From the NCBI RefSeq assembly GCF_001435575.1, contig NZ_AZEA01000002.1, positions 124,001 through 188,000 on the forward strand: a DNA stretch of 64,000 nt, in the 5' to 3' direction. Every line of letters starts with the position of its first letter. Positions within the stretch are counted from its first letter, which is position 1. Source of the stretch: Lentilactobacillus sunkii DSM 19904 (lineage in GTDB: Bacteria > Bacillota > Bacilli > Lactobacillales > Lactobacillaceae). The position numbers and the translations under genes are program-made. A model generated the notes under the pieces. The model searched no databases and was not told the origin of the DNA. It saw nothing but the letters and a program-made list of their open reading frames with translations. Positions 17,778 to 25,355 of the stretch are shown here, one piece after another.

Positions 17778-18733
17778 GATTCAACACGCTCCTTTCGTTT
17801 GGATCGGCTGAACAGCCGCTTAACCGAGAACTCCCAAGTTCCAAGGAGTCCGGATGGTTTGAAGATCATGATCATGACCAACGCAATCGCGTAAATCACC
17901 ATCCGCAGAGCACCGAAGTTCTGAAGCACCGTATCCAGCACCCCAAGGACAACTGCGGCCACAAACGTGCCGGTGATACTGCCGACACCGCCAAGGACGA
18001 CGATGATCAGAATCGAAATTGATTCCATGATGCCAAAGTCGTTGGGGGCAATTGTCTGCAGGTATGAAGCGTGAAGCGAACCAGCCACTGCGGCAGTCGA
18101 TGCCCCCAGGACGAAGGCGGCGAGTTTCCATTTGGTGATGTTAATCCCCATAGCTTCAGCGGCAATCTCATCTTCACGAACTGATTTAACTGCCCGGCCG
18201 GCCCGACTATGGATAAAGTTGACGATGATAATGGTAGTTAGACAAACCATGATGTAGACGGTCGGCCAGTCGGCAAATTGGGGAATGTTGAACATCCCGG
18301 CAGCCCCACCCGTCATCTTCAGGTTATTAATAATAATCCGGATGATTTCAGAAGCCCCCATGGTCGCGATGGCCAAATAGTCACCCCGAAGTCGCAAGGT
18401 TGGAATTCCAACGATTAGTGCAGCAATGATTGAAACGATAATGCCAATAAAGATTGAAGCATAGAATCCGACTGGTGAACTGGCAGTTTGGGTCACAATT
18501 GCGGTCGCATAGGCCCCAATCGCCATGAAGCCGGCATGCCCCAGTGAGAACTGACCGGCAAATCCAATAATCAGGTTCAACCCGGTTGCCAGAATGATGT
18601 TAATCCCGATGGTCACCAGCATGTTGGCAATGAATGAGTCGATCACCCCGACGAGAATCAGTGTATTGATGAGATAAAAGCCGGCAATCATCACGATCAG
18701 CCAAATCAAGTTGTATTTAAAATTTGCTTTCAA
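17774..18733 (-). CDS. livM: Branched-chain amino acid ABC transporter permease LivM
   Basis: A 319-residue multi-spanning permease with the LivM features GLNLIIGFAGQFSLGHAGFMAIGAY (about 52-76) and the EAA-like cytoplasmic loop (SVREDEIAAEAMGINITKWK). The start is TTG at 18733 after AGGTG. It overlaps livG by 4 bp and follows livH by 10 bp. Confidence 0.92.
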   Translation of the reverse strand: MKANFKYNLIWLIVMIAGFYLINTLILVGVIDSFIANMLVTIGINIILATGLNLIIGFAGQFSLGHAGFMAIGAYATAIVTQTASSPVGFYASIFIGIIVSIIAALIVGIPTLRLRGDYLAIATMGASEIIRIIINNLKMTGGAAGMFNIPQFADWPTVYIMVCLTTIIIVNFIHSRAGRAVKSVREDEIAAEAMGINITKWKLAAFVLGASTAAVAGSLHASYLQTIAPNDFGIMESISILIIVVLGGVGSITGTFVAAVVLGVLDTVLQNFGALRMVIYAIALVMIMIFKPSGLLGTWEFSVKRLFSRSKRKERVES

Positions 18734-18743
18734 ATGTGATCAC

Positions 18744-19622
18744 CTACACTTTTTCTTTTGTATTCTTGCCAAATATTCCAGCTGGCAGAATCAGGAGAAT
18801 GACGATCAAGACGAAGTAAACCACTGCGTCTTTGTATGCTGACAAGCCAATTGACTGAACGAATGTCTCCAGGATTCCGATGATAAAGCCACCGACAGAT
18901 GCGCCGGGAACCGAACCGATGCCTCCAAGAACCGCTGCCACAAAGGCCTTGATTCCGGGTGTCATCCCCATAAGTGGGTCAATCGAGTTATAGTACAGCC
19001 CAATCAATACGCCGGCTGCCCCTGCCAAGGAGGAACCCAAGGCAAAGGTGAACGAAATGGTCCAATTGATGTTGATACCAACCAGTTCTGCGGCGTCGGC
19101 ATCAACTGATACCGCCCGCATGGCCCGGCCCATCTTGGTCTTCTTAATAATCAATTGAAGTAAAATCATCAAAATACAAGAAGTGGCCAGAATGAGAATT
19201 TGAATATTTGAAATTTGGACCCCGCCGAGATGATAGTTCACCTGCTTAATAATTTGCGGGAAATCCCGGGTATTTGACGTAAACAGGTATGACATCCCAT
19301 TTTCAAGCAGAAATGAGACGCCAATTGCAGTGATCAACGCGGTAATTCGTGGTGAATGGCGGAGCGGCCGGTACGCAAAGTACTCGATGATTACCCCGCT
19401 GGCGGCTCCTACCAACATGGCAGAAAGCAGTGCGCTGATGAAGTTGAAGTGCCACACGTTGATCACGTAGTACCCCCAGAAGGCGCCCAGCATGTAGATG
19501 TCGCCGTGGGCAAAGTTGATCAGCTTAATGATGCCGTAAACCATGGTGTACCCGAGAGCAAGTAATGCGTATATGCTTCCTAATGAAAGCCCGTTGATGA
19601 TCTGCTGAAAAAATGTTTGCAC
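18744..19622 (-). CDS. livH: Branched-chain amino acid ABC transporter permease LivH
   Basis: A 292-residue permease: LGSIYALLALGYTMVYGI and INFAHGDIYMLGAF near the N-terminus and the conserved loop RAVSVDADAAELVGININ are diagnostic of LivH. The start is GTG at 19622 behind GAGAGGAG. It is separated from livJ by about 250 bp that contain a very long inverted repeat and a G-depleted leader, so its expression relative to livJ is probably set there. Confidence 0.92.
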   Translation of the reverse strand: MQTFFQQIINGLSLGSIYALLALGYTMVYGIIKLINFAHGDIYMLGAFWGYYVINVWHFNFISALLSAMLVGAASGVIIEYFAYRPLRHSPRITALITAIGVSFLLENGMSYLFTSNTRDFPQIIKQVNYHLGGVQISNIQILILATSCILMILLQLIIKKTKMGRAMRAVSVDADAAELVGININWTISFTFALGSSLAGAAGVLIGLYYNSIDPLMGMTPGIKAFVAAVLGGIGSVPGASVGGFIIGILETFVQSIGLSAYKDAVVYFVLIVILLILPAGIFGKNTKEKV

Positions 19623-19639
19623 GGTTGTGGATCTCCTCT

Positions 19640-19737
19640 CGTTGGTAGATTTGGTTTGATTTGTGATTTATTAGTTGTGATTTGTAGTTTTGGAGTTTGG
19701 GATTGGTTTGATATTTGTTTTTTTGAAATAGTCGTTG
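19640..19737 (-). promoter_or_regulatory. G-depleted, CA-rich 5' leader of livH
   Basis: On the minus strand about 90 nt before the livH ribosome site are almost free of G (repeated CAAA, CCAA and ATCACA words). Such a leader would be unstructured. It may aid ribosome loading or RNA processing between livJ and livH; the function is inferred. Confidence 0.4.
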
Positions 19738-19767
19738 CTCGACTGCTACTTGGATTAGGACTGCTCC

Positions 19768-19860
19768 ACGCAACTGATGCGGTGTGTAAGGAAAAAATGA
19801 TTAAAATCCAAAATCGGGATTTTATCATTTTTTCCTTACACACCGCATCACCCGTTGCGT
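19768..19860. repeat. Long near-perfect inverted repeat between livJ and livH
   Basis: The arm 19775-19801 is the exact reverse complement of 19824-19850 (27 bp). The stem continues inward (TAAAATCC with GGATTTTA) to a short loop and outward (ACGCAAC with GTTGCGT after a 3-nt bulge). No T-tract follows on either side. It lies 14 bp after the livJ stop. Confidence 0.85.
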
Positions 19861-19873
19861 TCCGCACACTACA

Positions 19874-21070
19874 CTATTTCACATTAAACGACTCACTAAC
19901 CTTCCCCTTGGTCAGCTCTTCAATCGCAATCGGCTTCTCCGGGTTATGTTCCTTGTCCATTGTGATATTCCCGGTAACGCCGTCGAAGTTCTTGATCTTT
20001 GCCAAGCCCTTTGCGATTTTTACTGAATCTGCTGATTTTTCATTTTCAATTGCCTGCTTGATCATGTATACCGAATCGTATGCCAATGCTGAGAAGGTTG
20101 GTGCGTCCTGGTTATACTTTGCCTTGTACTTATTCATGAACTTCACAGCGGTTGGGTTTGCCTTCGCTACATCGTCCGAGAATGGGGTTGTGTAGTAAAT
20201 CTTTGAGGCATTGTTGTTACCAGCGATTTGAGCCAGCTTAGGATCAGCCATTCCATCACTACCAACGATTGGCACATTGATGCCGGCTTGACGGGCCTGC
20301 TTGATGATCAAACCAATTTCTGTGTAATAACCCGGTGCGTAAATGGCATCAATTTTCTTTGATTTAAATGATGTCAAGACTGCATTGAAATCTTTGTCGC
20401 CAGCCGTGAAGAATTGGCTGTCAACGACTTTACCGGTGTAGGCTTTCTTAAATGCTTTTGCCAATCCGGTTCCATAATCACTTGAGTTGTCAGCATATAC
20501 GGCAACCCGCTTAGCCTTCAAGGTGTTGGTCATAAACTTGGCAGCTGTTGCGCCTTGGAAATTGTTTTGGTAACAAGCTCTAAATACATATGGCTGAACT
20601 TTGCCGTTCTTCTTGAGCGTGTATGCCGGATCAGTCGCTGATGGACTGACACTCGGCACGGCTGCTTTGGTGATATTTGGAATTTCAGCGGTTCCGGCGT
20701 TGGTGGTTGCAGGGCCGACAATTGCGACCACTTTATCGTTGTTGGTCAACTGAGCGGCAACCGATGCTGATGTGTTGTTGGAAGTCTTGTTATCCCGAAT
20801 CACCAGCTTGATCTTTTTCTTCTTGCCGTTGACGTTGATGCCGCCATCTTTGTTAATTTCAGATGCAGCTAATTGAATCCCCTGCTTTTGTGATTGGCCA
20901 TAGCCGGCAGCTGCGCCGGAAAGTTCCATGTTGACACCAATCTTGATCGTGTTTCCAGTTGTTTGATTTCCCTTGGTCGTTGTCTTGGCGGTACTACATC
21001 CGGCAAAAACCCCTGCGGTCATTACAATTGCGGCCATGCTGACAACTTTTTTCATCGTGCTCTTCTTCAT
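19874..21070 (-). CDS. livJ: Branched-chain amino acid-binding lipoprotein LivJ
   Basis: A 398-residue substrate-binding lipoprotein, first transporter gene of the operon. The signal sequence ends in a lipobox, VFAGC (Cys about 25). The mature part is a type I periplasmic-binding fold of the Leu/Ile/Val family: IKIGVNMELSGAAAGYGQSQ, AIVGPATTNAG, SVSPSATDPAYT and VAVYADNSSDYG. It delivers branched-chain or related amino acids to LivHM at the outer face of the membrane. It lies downstream of a candidate attenuator, and TTGAAG/TACATA around 21083-21112 could give a second, internal promoter. A long hairpin after the stop may protect its mRNA and favour LivJ over the permease. Confidence 0.92.
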   Translation of the reverse strand: MKKSTMKKVVSMAAIVMTAGVFAGCSTAKTTTKGNQTTGNTIKIGVNMELSGAAAGYGQSQKQGIQLAASEINKDGGINVNGKKKKIKLVIRDNKTSNNTSASVAAQLTNNDKVVAIVGPATTNAGTAEIPNITKAAVPSVSPSATDPAYTLKKNGKVQPYVFRACYQNNFQGATAAKFMTNTLKAKRVAVYADNSSDYGTGLAKAFKKAYTGKVVDSQFFTAGDKDFNAVLTSFKSKKIDAIYAPGYYTEIGLIIKQARQAGINVPIVGSDGMADPKLAQIAGNNNASKIYYTTPFSDDVAKANPTAVKFMNKYKAKYNQDAPTFSALAYDSVYMIKQAIENEKSADSVKIAKGLAKIKNFDGVTGNITMDKEHNPEKPIAIEELTKGKVSESFNVK

Positions 21071-21164
21071 AAAATCTACCCACTTTCAATTTGTATGTAT
21101 TTTGTCTAACTGCGAACTTCAATCATTTGGATCAGGTAACACCGATAAGCATCCCTCCTTGGGC

Positions 21165-21247
21165 AAATAAAAAACCTCATTCTTTAATGAATGAGGTTTT
21201 GAATCTGGATGTATCAAGCCCTCATCATTAAAAACGAAATAAGGGCT
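21165..21247 (-). promoter_or_regulatory. Candidate transcription attenuator: terminator and competing antiterminator ahead of livJ
   Basis: Minus-strand RNA contains three elements after the leader peptide stop. Hairpin 1 pairs AGCCCT (21247-21242) with AGGGCT (21222-21217). A terminator pairs GAATGAGGTTTT with AAAACCTCATTC (21189-21200 and 21171-21182), with a T-rich tail TTTTTTATTT. The 3' arm of hairpin 1, TAATGATGAGG (21230-21220), can instead pair with CCTCATTCATTA (21196-21185), the 5' arm of the terminator, leaving one bulge. These structures are mutually exclusive, as in peptide-coupled attenuation. Confidence 0.6.
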
Positions 21248-21277
21248 CAACTTGTATGATTGCCTGGTAGCTATTCA

Positions 21278-21382
21278 CTACTTCGGAATCAATGTCGGGT
21301 CCTTGATTTTTAATAATAAGGCTAAATCCTGGTTGAAAGATGGTGCCACTCGGTTGTTAATAATTGAATTAATAAGTTTCAT
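21278..21382 (-). CDS. 34-residue Leu/Ile/Val-rich leader peptide of the liv operon
   Basis: A short ORF of 34 codons with an excellent ribosome site (GGAGG, 8 nt before ATG at 21382), about 30 nt downstream of the predicted transcription start. The sequence begins MKLINSIINNRVAPSF and ends NQDLALLLKIKDPTLIPK. Twelve of 34 residues are Leu, Ile or Val, including a run ALLLKI near the middle. It is followed by the competing hairpins described separately and then livJ. It is too short for the usual gene-calling cutoff. It could alternatively be an independent small protein that uses the downstream terminator. Confidence 0.6.
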   Translation of the reverse strand: MKLINSIINNRVAPSFNQDLALLLKIKDPTLIPK

Positions 21383-21421
21383 GACGCCGTCCTCCGTTTC
21401 CAAAATTTTATTATGAGTAGA

Positions 21422-21450
21422 ACTATAATTTAGTTTTCATATTCTGTCAA
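21422..21450 (-). promoter_or_regulatory. Strong sigma-A promoter of the liv leader and operon
   Basis: On the minus strand a perfect -35 TTGACA (21450-21445), a 17-nt spacer and -10 TATAGT (21427-21422). The predicted start is near 21414, giving a leader of about 340 nt before livJ. Confidence 0.8.
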
Positions 21451-21637
21451 CTGTTTTAATAAAATGTTTTGTAACAGGATTCTGATAAAACCTCATAAAC
21501 ATGTTATTTAGTGCCGCTATTACCTGCTTTTTAGGCAAGCTACAATAACAGAGGCTTTCCGTTGCTTTTAAAAATTATTTGGGATAAGTTGGAACCAGAA
21601 TCTGACAAAACAATTGATGAAAGCCGAGGCGGTCATT

Positions 21638-22333
21638 TTGACAAATACAATTCTGCTGGTTGAAGATGAAGAAGCTCTGAGCTCATACCTGATTCCGGAA
21701 TTGAAGTTCGAGGATTATCAGGTCTATTTGGCAAAAGACGGCCTTGAAGCTTTACAGCTATATGATAATAATCGGGGAAATTTGGATTTGATTATATTAG
21801 ATTGGATGTTGCCCAAATTGGACGGTCTGGAAGTTCTTCGACGCATTCGGAAAAATGACGACATTCCAATCATCATGATGACCGCCCGTGATTATGTCGG
21901 CGATAAAGTTGCAGGCTTGGACAGCGGTGCCGATGACTATATTACCAAACCATTTGAAATTGAAGAACTCCTCGCCCGGATTCGGGTCATGCTGCGTCAC
22001 GAGAACAAGCATACGAAAAAGAGTGACTTATACACGGTCGAAGATTTAACGTTGAATACCAAATCGCGTCAGGTCACCCGGGTCAACAACCTGATCCAGC
22101 TGACGCAGCGGGAATACGAGCTGCTATTGACATTGATCCGTCATGCCGGCGACACCCTCACCAGAGATGAACTCTTGGACTCGGTATGGGGAGTTGATTT
22201 TGAAGGCCAACCCAACGTTGTTGACGTCTATATTCGCTACCTGCGTAATAAAGTGGATCGCAATTATCCAAAGCAATTGATCCATACCGTCCGCGGAATT
22301 GGTTACGTCTTATCTGGAAATTATCAGGAATAG
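21638..22333 (+). CDS. OmpR/PhoB-family response regulator
   Basis: About 231 residues. The receiver domain begins TILLVEDEEALS with the phospho-acceptor Asp in IILDWMLPKLDG (about 54-55), then IIMMTARDYVGDKVAG and the Lys in DYITKPF. The C-terminal winged helix reads LTQREYELLLTLIRHAGDTLTRDELL and PNVVDVYIRYLRNKVD. The longer frame from 21614 lacks a ribosome site; TTG at 21638 follows GAGGCGG and gives the normal family N-terminus. The stop is 10 bp before the kinase start, so they form one operon. Targets are likely the following envelope genes; that is inference from synteny. Confidence 0.9.
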   Translation: MTNTILLVEDEEALSSYLIPELKFEDYQVYLAKDGLEALQLYDNNRGNLDLIILDWMLPKLDGLEVLRRIRKNDDIPIIMMTARDYVGDKVAGLDSGADDYITKPFEIEELLARIRVMLRHENKHTKKSDLYTVEDLTLNTKSRQVTRVNNLIQLTQREYELLLTLIRHAGDTLTRDELLDSVWGVDFEGQPNVVDVYIRYLRNKVDRNYPKQLIHTVRGIGYVLSGNYQE

Positions 22334-22343
22334 GAGAATCAGC

Positions 22344-23762
22344 GTGCGAAGAAAAAAACGTCAGACTACTTTTCAAGCAATCCGCCATAATTTTATTATT
22401 TTATTTTCCTGCTTTGCCTTTTTGACCGGAACAGCAGTCGTGATTGTTGTCGGCGTCAACCTGGTTCACCAGCGCCAGACCGAGTCGGTGGAACTCCTGC
22501 GAAGCTTAAATCGATCTTTCATTGACGATAAGCCCGACTGGCACCAGTGGCGGCGCAACAGCAGTATTAATACTCAGGATACTTACGTCAGAGTCTCCAG
22601 TCAGGCCATTTCACAAGAGCAATCAGTGTTATTTTACTCTAAAGGTGCAAAACAATTTCTGGCAGCCAAACCAAATGAAATCTCAAAAATCATTCATCTG
22701 CCTTTCTTTCCCGCCCTCATTTACGCGAAGGGATACGGCCTATTTTACTATCGGTCAGGTGTCCGGCACGGAGATCAAAAAAATATACATTCCGAAATTT
22801 GGATCAGTCTCAATCCGATCATCAAAACGTTAGGCTCAGTGGTCTTGGTCGTCATCATCGTCTTAATTTTGGGATTAATTCTGGGCTGGTTCCTAATCTC
22901 ACTGATTGCCAAACGCCTGACAAGATCCTTGCGTTTATTGCAGGAAACAGCTCAACAGCAAAGTAAGTCGGTCACAAATGTTGAAAATCTGCTTCCGGTT
23001 CCCGACTCGCCAACTGAAGTTCATGAACTCTCGGCCAGCTTCAACGCACTACTAACAGCAATTATTGAGAATAATAATAAAGAAAAAGCCTTCATTTCAA
23101 ACGCCTCCCATGAACTACGGACGCCAATTGCCGCGATTCGTGGTCACATTTCACTCGTCAAGCGCCGGGGTAAAGAGCATCCGGAAATCATCGATCGTTC
23201 ACTGAATTTTATTGATGATGAGTCAGCGAAAATGCAGGCGCTGGTTAACAGTCTGCTGGCCCTTTCACGGGCTGACAAGGAAGTCGTTGAAAAGAGCCGC
23301 TTTGACTTGGTCGGTATTGTGAATGAAACCGTAGAAGAAGAACGCGTCGTTCTCAAACAACCGATCAAAGTTATTGGTGAGCCTTCCATGATGGTAGTTG
23401 CAAACCAAACCAACATTTCACAGATTTTGTCAGTCTTACTCGATAATGCCGGCAAATATTCTCCTAAATCAGCCGACATCACAGTTCTGATTCACCAGGA
23501 TAACGGTCAGACGACCCTCTCTGTCCAAGACACGGGGGCAAGTATTGCCGACGAAGATAAGCAGCATATCTTTGACCGCTTTTATCGCGGCGATCATGCT
23601 CATAACAGCCAGATAGCCGGGAATGGGCTTGGACTGTCGATCGCCTCTCAACTGGCAAAATTGAATAATCTGACCATTACAGTGACCGATATTCAGCCCC
23701 AGGGTGTCAGCTTTAACGTGATATTTCCAAAGGATGGACCGCTTGCCAATCAACCAAACTGA
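22344..23762 (+). CDS. Sensor histidine kinase paired with the upstream response regulator
   Basis: A 472-residue membrane kinase. GTG at 22344 follows AGGAGA. Two transmembrane helices (about 15-37 and 165-192) flank a roughly 125-residue extracytoplasmic region; a HAMP-like linker follows. The H-box is FISNASHELRTPIAAIRGH (His near 256), the N-box SVLLDNAGKYSP, then QDTGASI and GNGLGLSIA. In the G1 region DTGASI replaces the usual DxGxGI, so one Gly is Ala-Ser. The stimulus is unknown. Confidence 0.9.
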   Translation: MRRKKRQTTFQAIRHNFIILFSCFAFLTGTAVVIVVGVNLVHQRQTESVELLRSLNRSFIDDKPDWHQWRRNSSINTQDTYVRVSSQAISQEQSVLFYSKGAKQFLAAKPNEISKIIHLPFFPALIYAKGYGLFYYRSGVRHGDQKNIHSEIWISLNPIIKTLGSVVLVVIIVLILGLILGWFLISLIAKRLTRSLRLLQETAQQQSKSVTNVENLLPVPDSPTEVHELSASFNALLTAIIENNNKEKAFISNASHELRTPIAAIRGHISLVKRRGKEHPEIIDRSLNFIDDESAKMQALVNSLLALSRADKEVVEKSRFDLVGIVNETVEEERVVLKQPIKVIGEPSMMVVANQTNISQILSVLLDNAGKYSPKSADITVLIHQDNGQTTLSVQDTGASIADEDKQHIFDRFYRGDHAHNSQIAGNGLGLSIASQLAKLNNLTITVTDIQPQGVSFNVIFPKDGPLANQPN

Positions 23763-23853
23763 GAAATTCACAGAATCTGCTCATCTCAAGCTACGTTCAC
23801 ACTTGATTGGAAACAGCTATCATGATCACATCAAATGAATTGAGGTAATCTGC

Positions 23854-24504
23854 ATGATAACCATTTTTCTCACAACAGTTCTTCATCTGAGCACCACCCT
23901 GCCTGCCATGATGGCCAATTACGGTGCCTGGGTTTACGGCATTCTGTTTTTATTGGTCTTCGCCGAAACCGGCCTAGTTGTGGCGCCGTTTCTGCCCGGT
24001 GACTCCATTCTCTTTTTATTCGGATCACTGGCAGCTTTTCACAATTCAATTAACATTTACAAGCTGATCGTCATCCTTTCAATCGCCGCCACGATTGGCG
24101 ATTTTATTAATTTTCATATTGGCCGCCACTTTGGCAGCCAACTTGCGGATCACCCGCATTTATCAAAACTAATCAGTCCAGCGACCTTACAAAAATCACA
24201 AACTTTCTTTGCCCGTCACGGAAACGTCGCGGTTTTTCTGGGCAGGTTTGTTTCAATCATTCGGACACTGGTTCCGTTTACTGCGGGCATGAGTGGCATG
24301 CTTCCCAATACCTTCATGAAATATAACGTAATCGGCGGCATCAGCTGGGTCATGCTGACGAGTTTAAGCGGCTTTTTCTTTGGTAATGTTCCCTTCGTCA
24401 AAGAAAACTTTCAACTCATGACGCTTGTGATCGTCCTTATCTCAACCATCCCAATGGCCATGACGTTGTTAAACAATCGGTTCCGTCACCGAGCCTCACG
24501 ATAA
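23854..24504 (+). CDS. DedA-family membrane protein
   Basis: A 216-residue multi-spanning protein of the DedA/SNARE-associated (VTT) superfamily: FAETGLVVAPFLPGDSILFL near residues 36-55, and FLGRFVSIIRTLVPFTAGMSGM (about 129-150). Some DedA proteins are undecaprenyl-phosphate flippases. It lies 90 bp downstream of the kinase and upstream of PAP2 and YfhO genes, a set consistent with lipid-carrier recycling and envelope glycosylation. The functional link is inferred. Confidence 0.88.
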   Translation: MITIFLTTVLHLSTTLPAMMANYGAWVYGILFLLVFAETGLVVAPFLPGDSILFLFGSLAAFHNSINIYKLIVILSIAATIGDFINFHIGRHFGSQLADHPHLSKLISPATLQKSQTFFARHGNVAVFLGRFVSIIRTLVPFTAGMSGMLPNTFMKYNVIGGISWVMLTSLSGFFFGNVPFVKENFQLMTLVIVLISTIPMAMTLLNNRFRHRASR

Positions 24505-24541
24505 ACTGTTAAAAACTGAATAGCACAATAAACCATTGGCT

Positions 24542-24575
24542 CTAAGAGTACCTCTCTTAGGGTCATTTTTTAACG
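24542..24575 (+). terminator. Terminator after the dedA-like gene
   Basis: CTAAGAG and CTCTTAG form a short stem followed by TCATTTTTTAA. Some read-through to the PAP2 gene is possible. Confidence 0.55.
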
Positions 24576-24680
24576 TCCACTTTCTGATAAATTCTCATTT
24601 TCTTCTTTTTTATCGCCTGTATAAGCTTTTCGCCAACCACTGTATTCTTTAAGCGTCAATCAAGCACAGGAAAGGAGAAC

Positions 24681-25355
24681 ATGATGAGAATCGAAACATT
24701 CACGAAGCACCCCTACATCACCATCGGTTGGGCCACGTTTCTCACCCTTGCCATTACGGTTGTTGTCCGACTGCCACAGTTGATCCTGTTGGATATGCAG
24801 GCGCTTGAATATGTTCACCGCTTTATAACGCCTCAACGGACTGAAATCTTTAAAGCGATCACGTTTAGTGGGAGTCCAACGGTCACAATTTCGATTGTGT
24901 TGATTTTGGCAATTATCCTTTGGAAAATGAAAATGGTCTATGAAGCACTGATCACAATCACGACTGCTGTCACCGGAAACGTTGCCTGCCTGTTCGTTAA
25001 ATTCATCGTTCAACGGCCCCGACCGACAACCATGATCACGCCGGCTTCCGGCTACAGTTTTCCCAGTGGCCACGTCGTTGGATCGGTCATTTTGGTCTTT
25101 GTCATTGTTGAATTTGGATTTCAAATCATATCTTCTATCCGACTAAAAATTTCACTCACCATGATCATGGCTTTTTGGTTGGCAATGGTCGCAATTTCTC
25201 GGGTCTATTTCCAAGTTCACTACCCCGTCGATGTATTTGGCGGCGGCTTGTTCTCACTGCTATGGTGCGAAACGGTATTGGCAGCTTTTCGTCAAAAACA
25301 AGTTGACCTGACTGAATTGATCCATGATAAAAGAGGGATCACTCATGACCTTTAA
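24681..25355 (+). CDS. PAP2-family membrane phosphatase
   Basis: A 224-residue membrane protein with the three PAP2 phosphatase motifs: KFIVQRPRP (about 106-114), PSGH (about 126-129) and SRVYFQVHYPVDVFGG (about 173-188). The family includes lipid phosphatases such as undecaprenyl-pyrophosphate phosphatase (BcrC type) and phosphatidylglycerophosphatase. The start follows AAAGGAGA. The gene overlaps the YfhO start by 11 bp, so the two are translationally coupled. Confidence 0.9.
   Translation: MMRIETFTKHPYITIGWATFLTLAITVVVRLPQLILLDMQALEYVHRFITPQRTEIFKAITFSGSPTVTISIVLILAIILWKMKMVYEALITITTAVTGNVACLFVKFIVQRPRPTTMITPASGYSFPSGHVVGSVILVFVIVEFGFQIISSIRLKISLTMIMAFWLAMVAISRVYFQVHYPVDVFGGGLFSLLWCETVLAAFRQKQVDLTELIHDKRGITHDL

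Noticed and set aside
19617-20195. 192-codon plus-strand ORF across the livJ 3' end and the long inverted repeat
   Set aside because: It is antisense to livJ, includes the palindrome, and has no ribosome site; composition reflects the opposite strand.
21100-21165. Six-codon ORF MLIGVT after the terminator ahead of livJ, or a T-box there
   Set aside because: Ribosome site is too close to the ATG, and no T-box consensus (GGTGGNACCGCG) is present.
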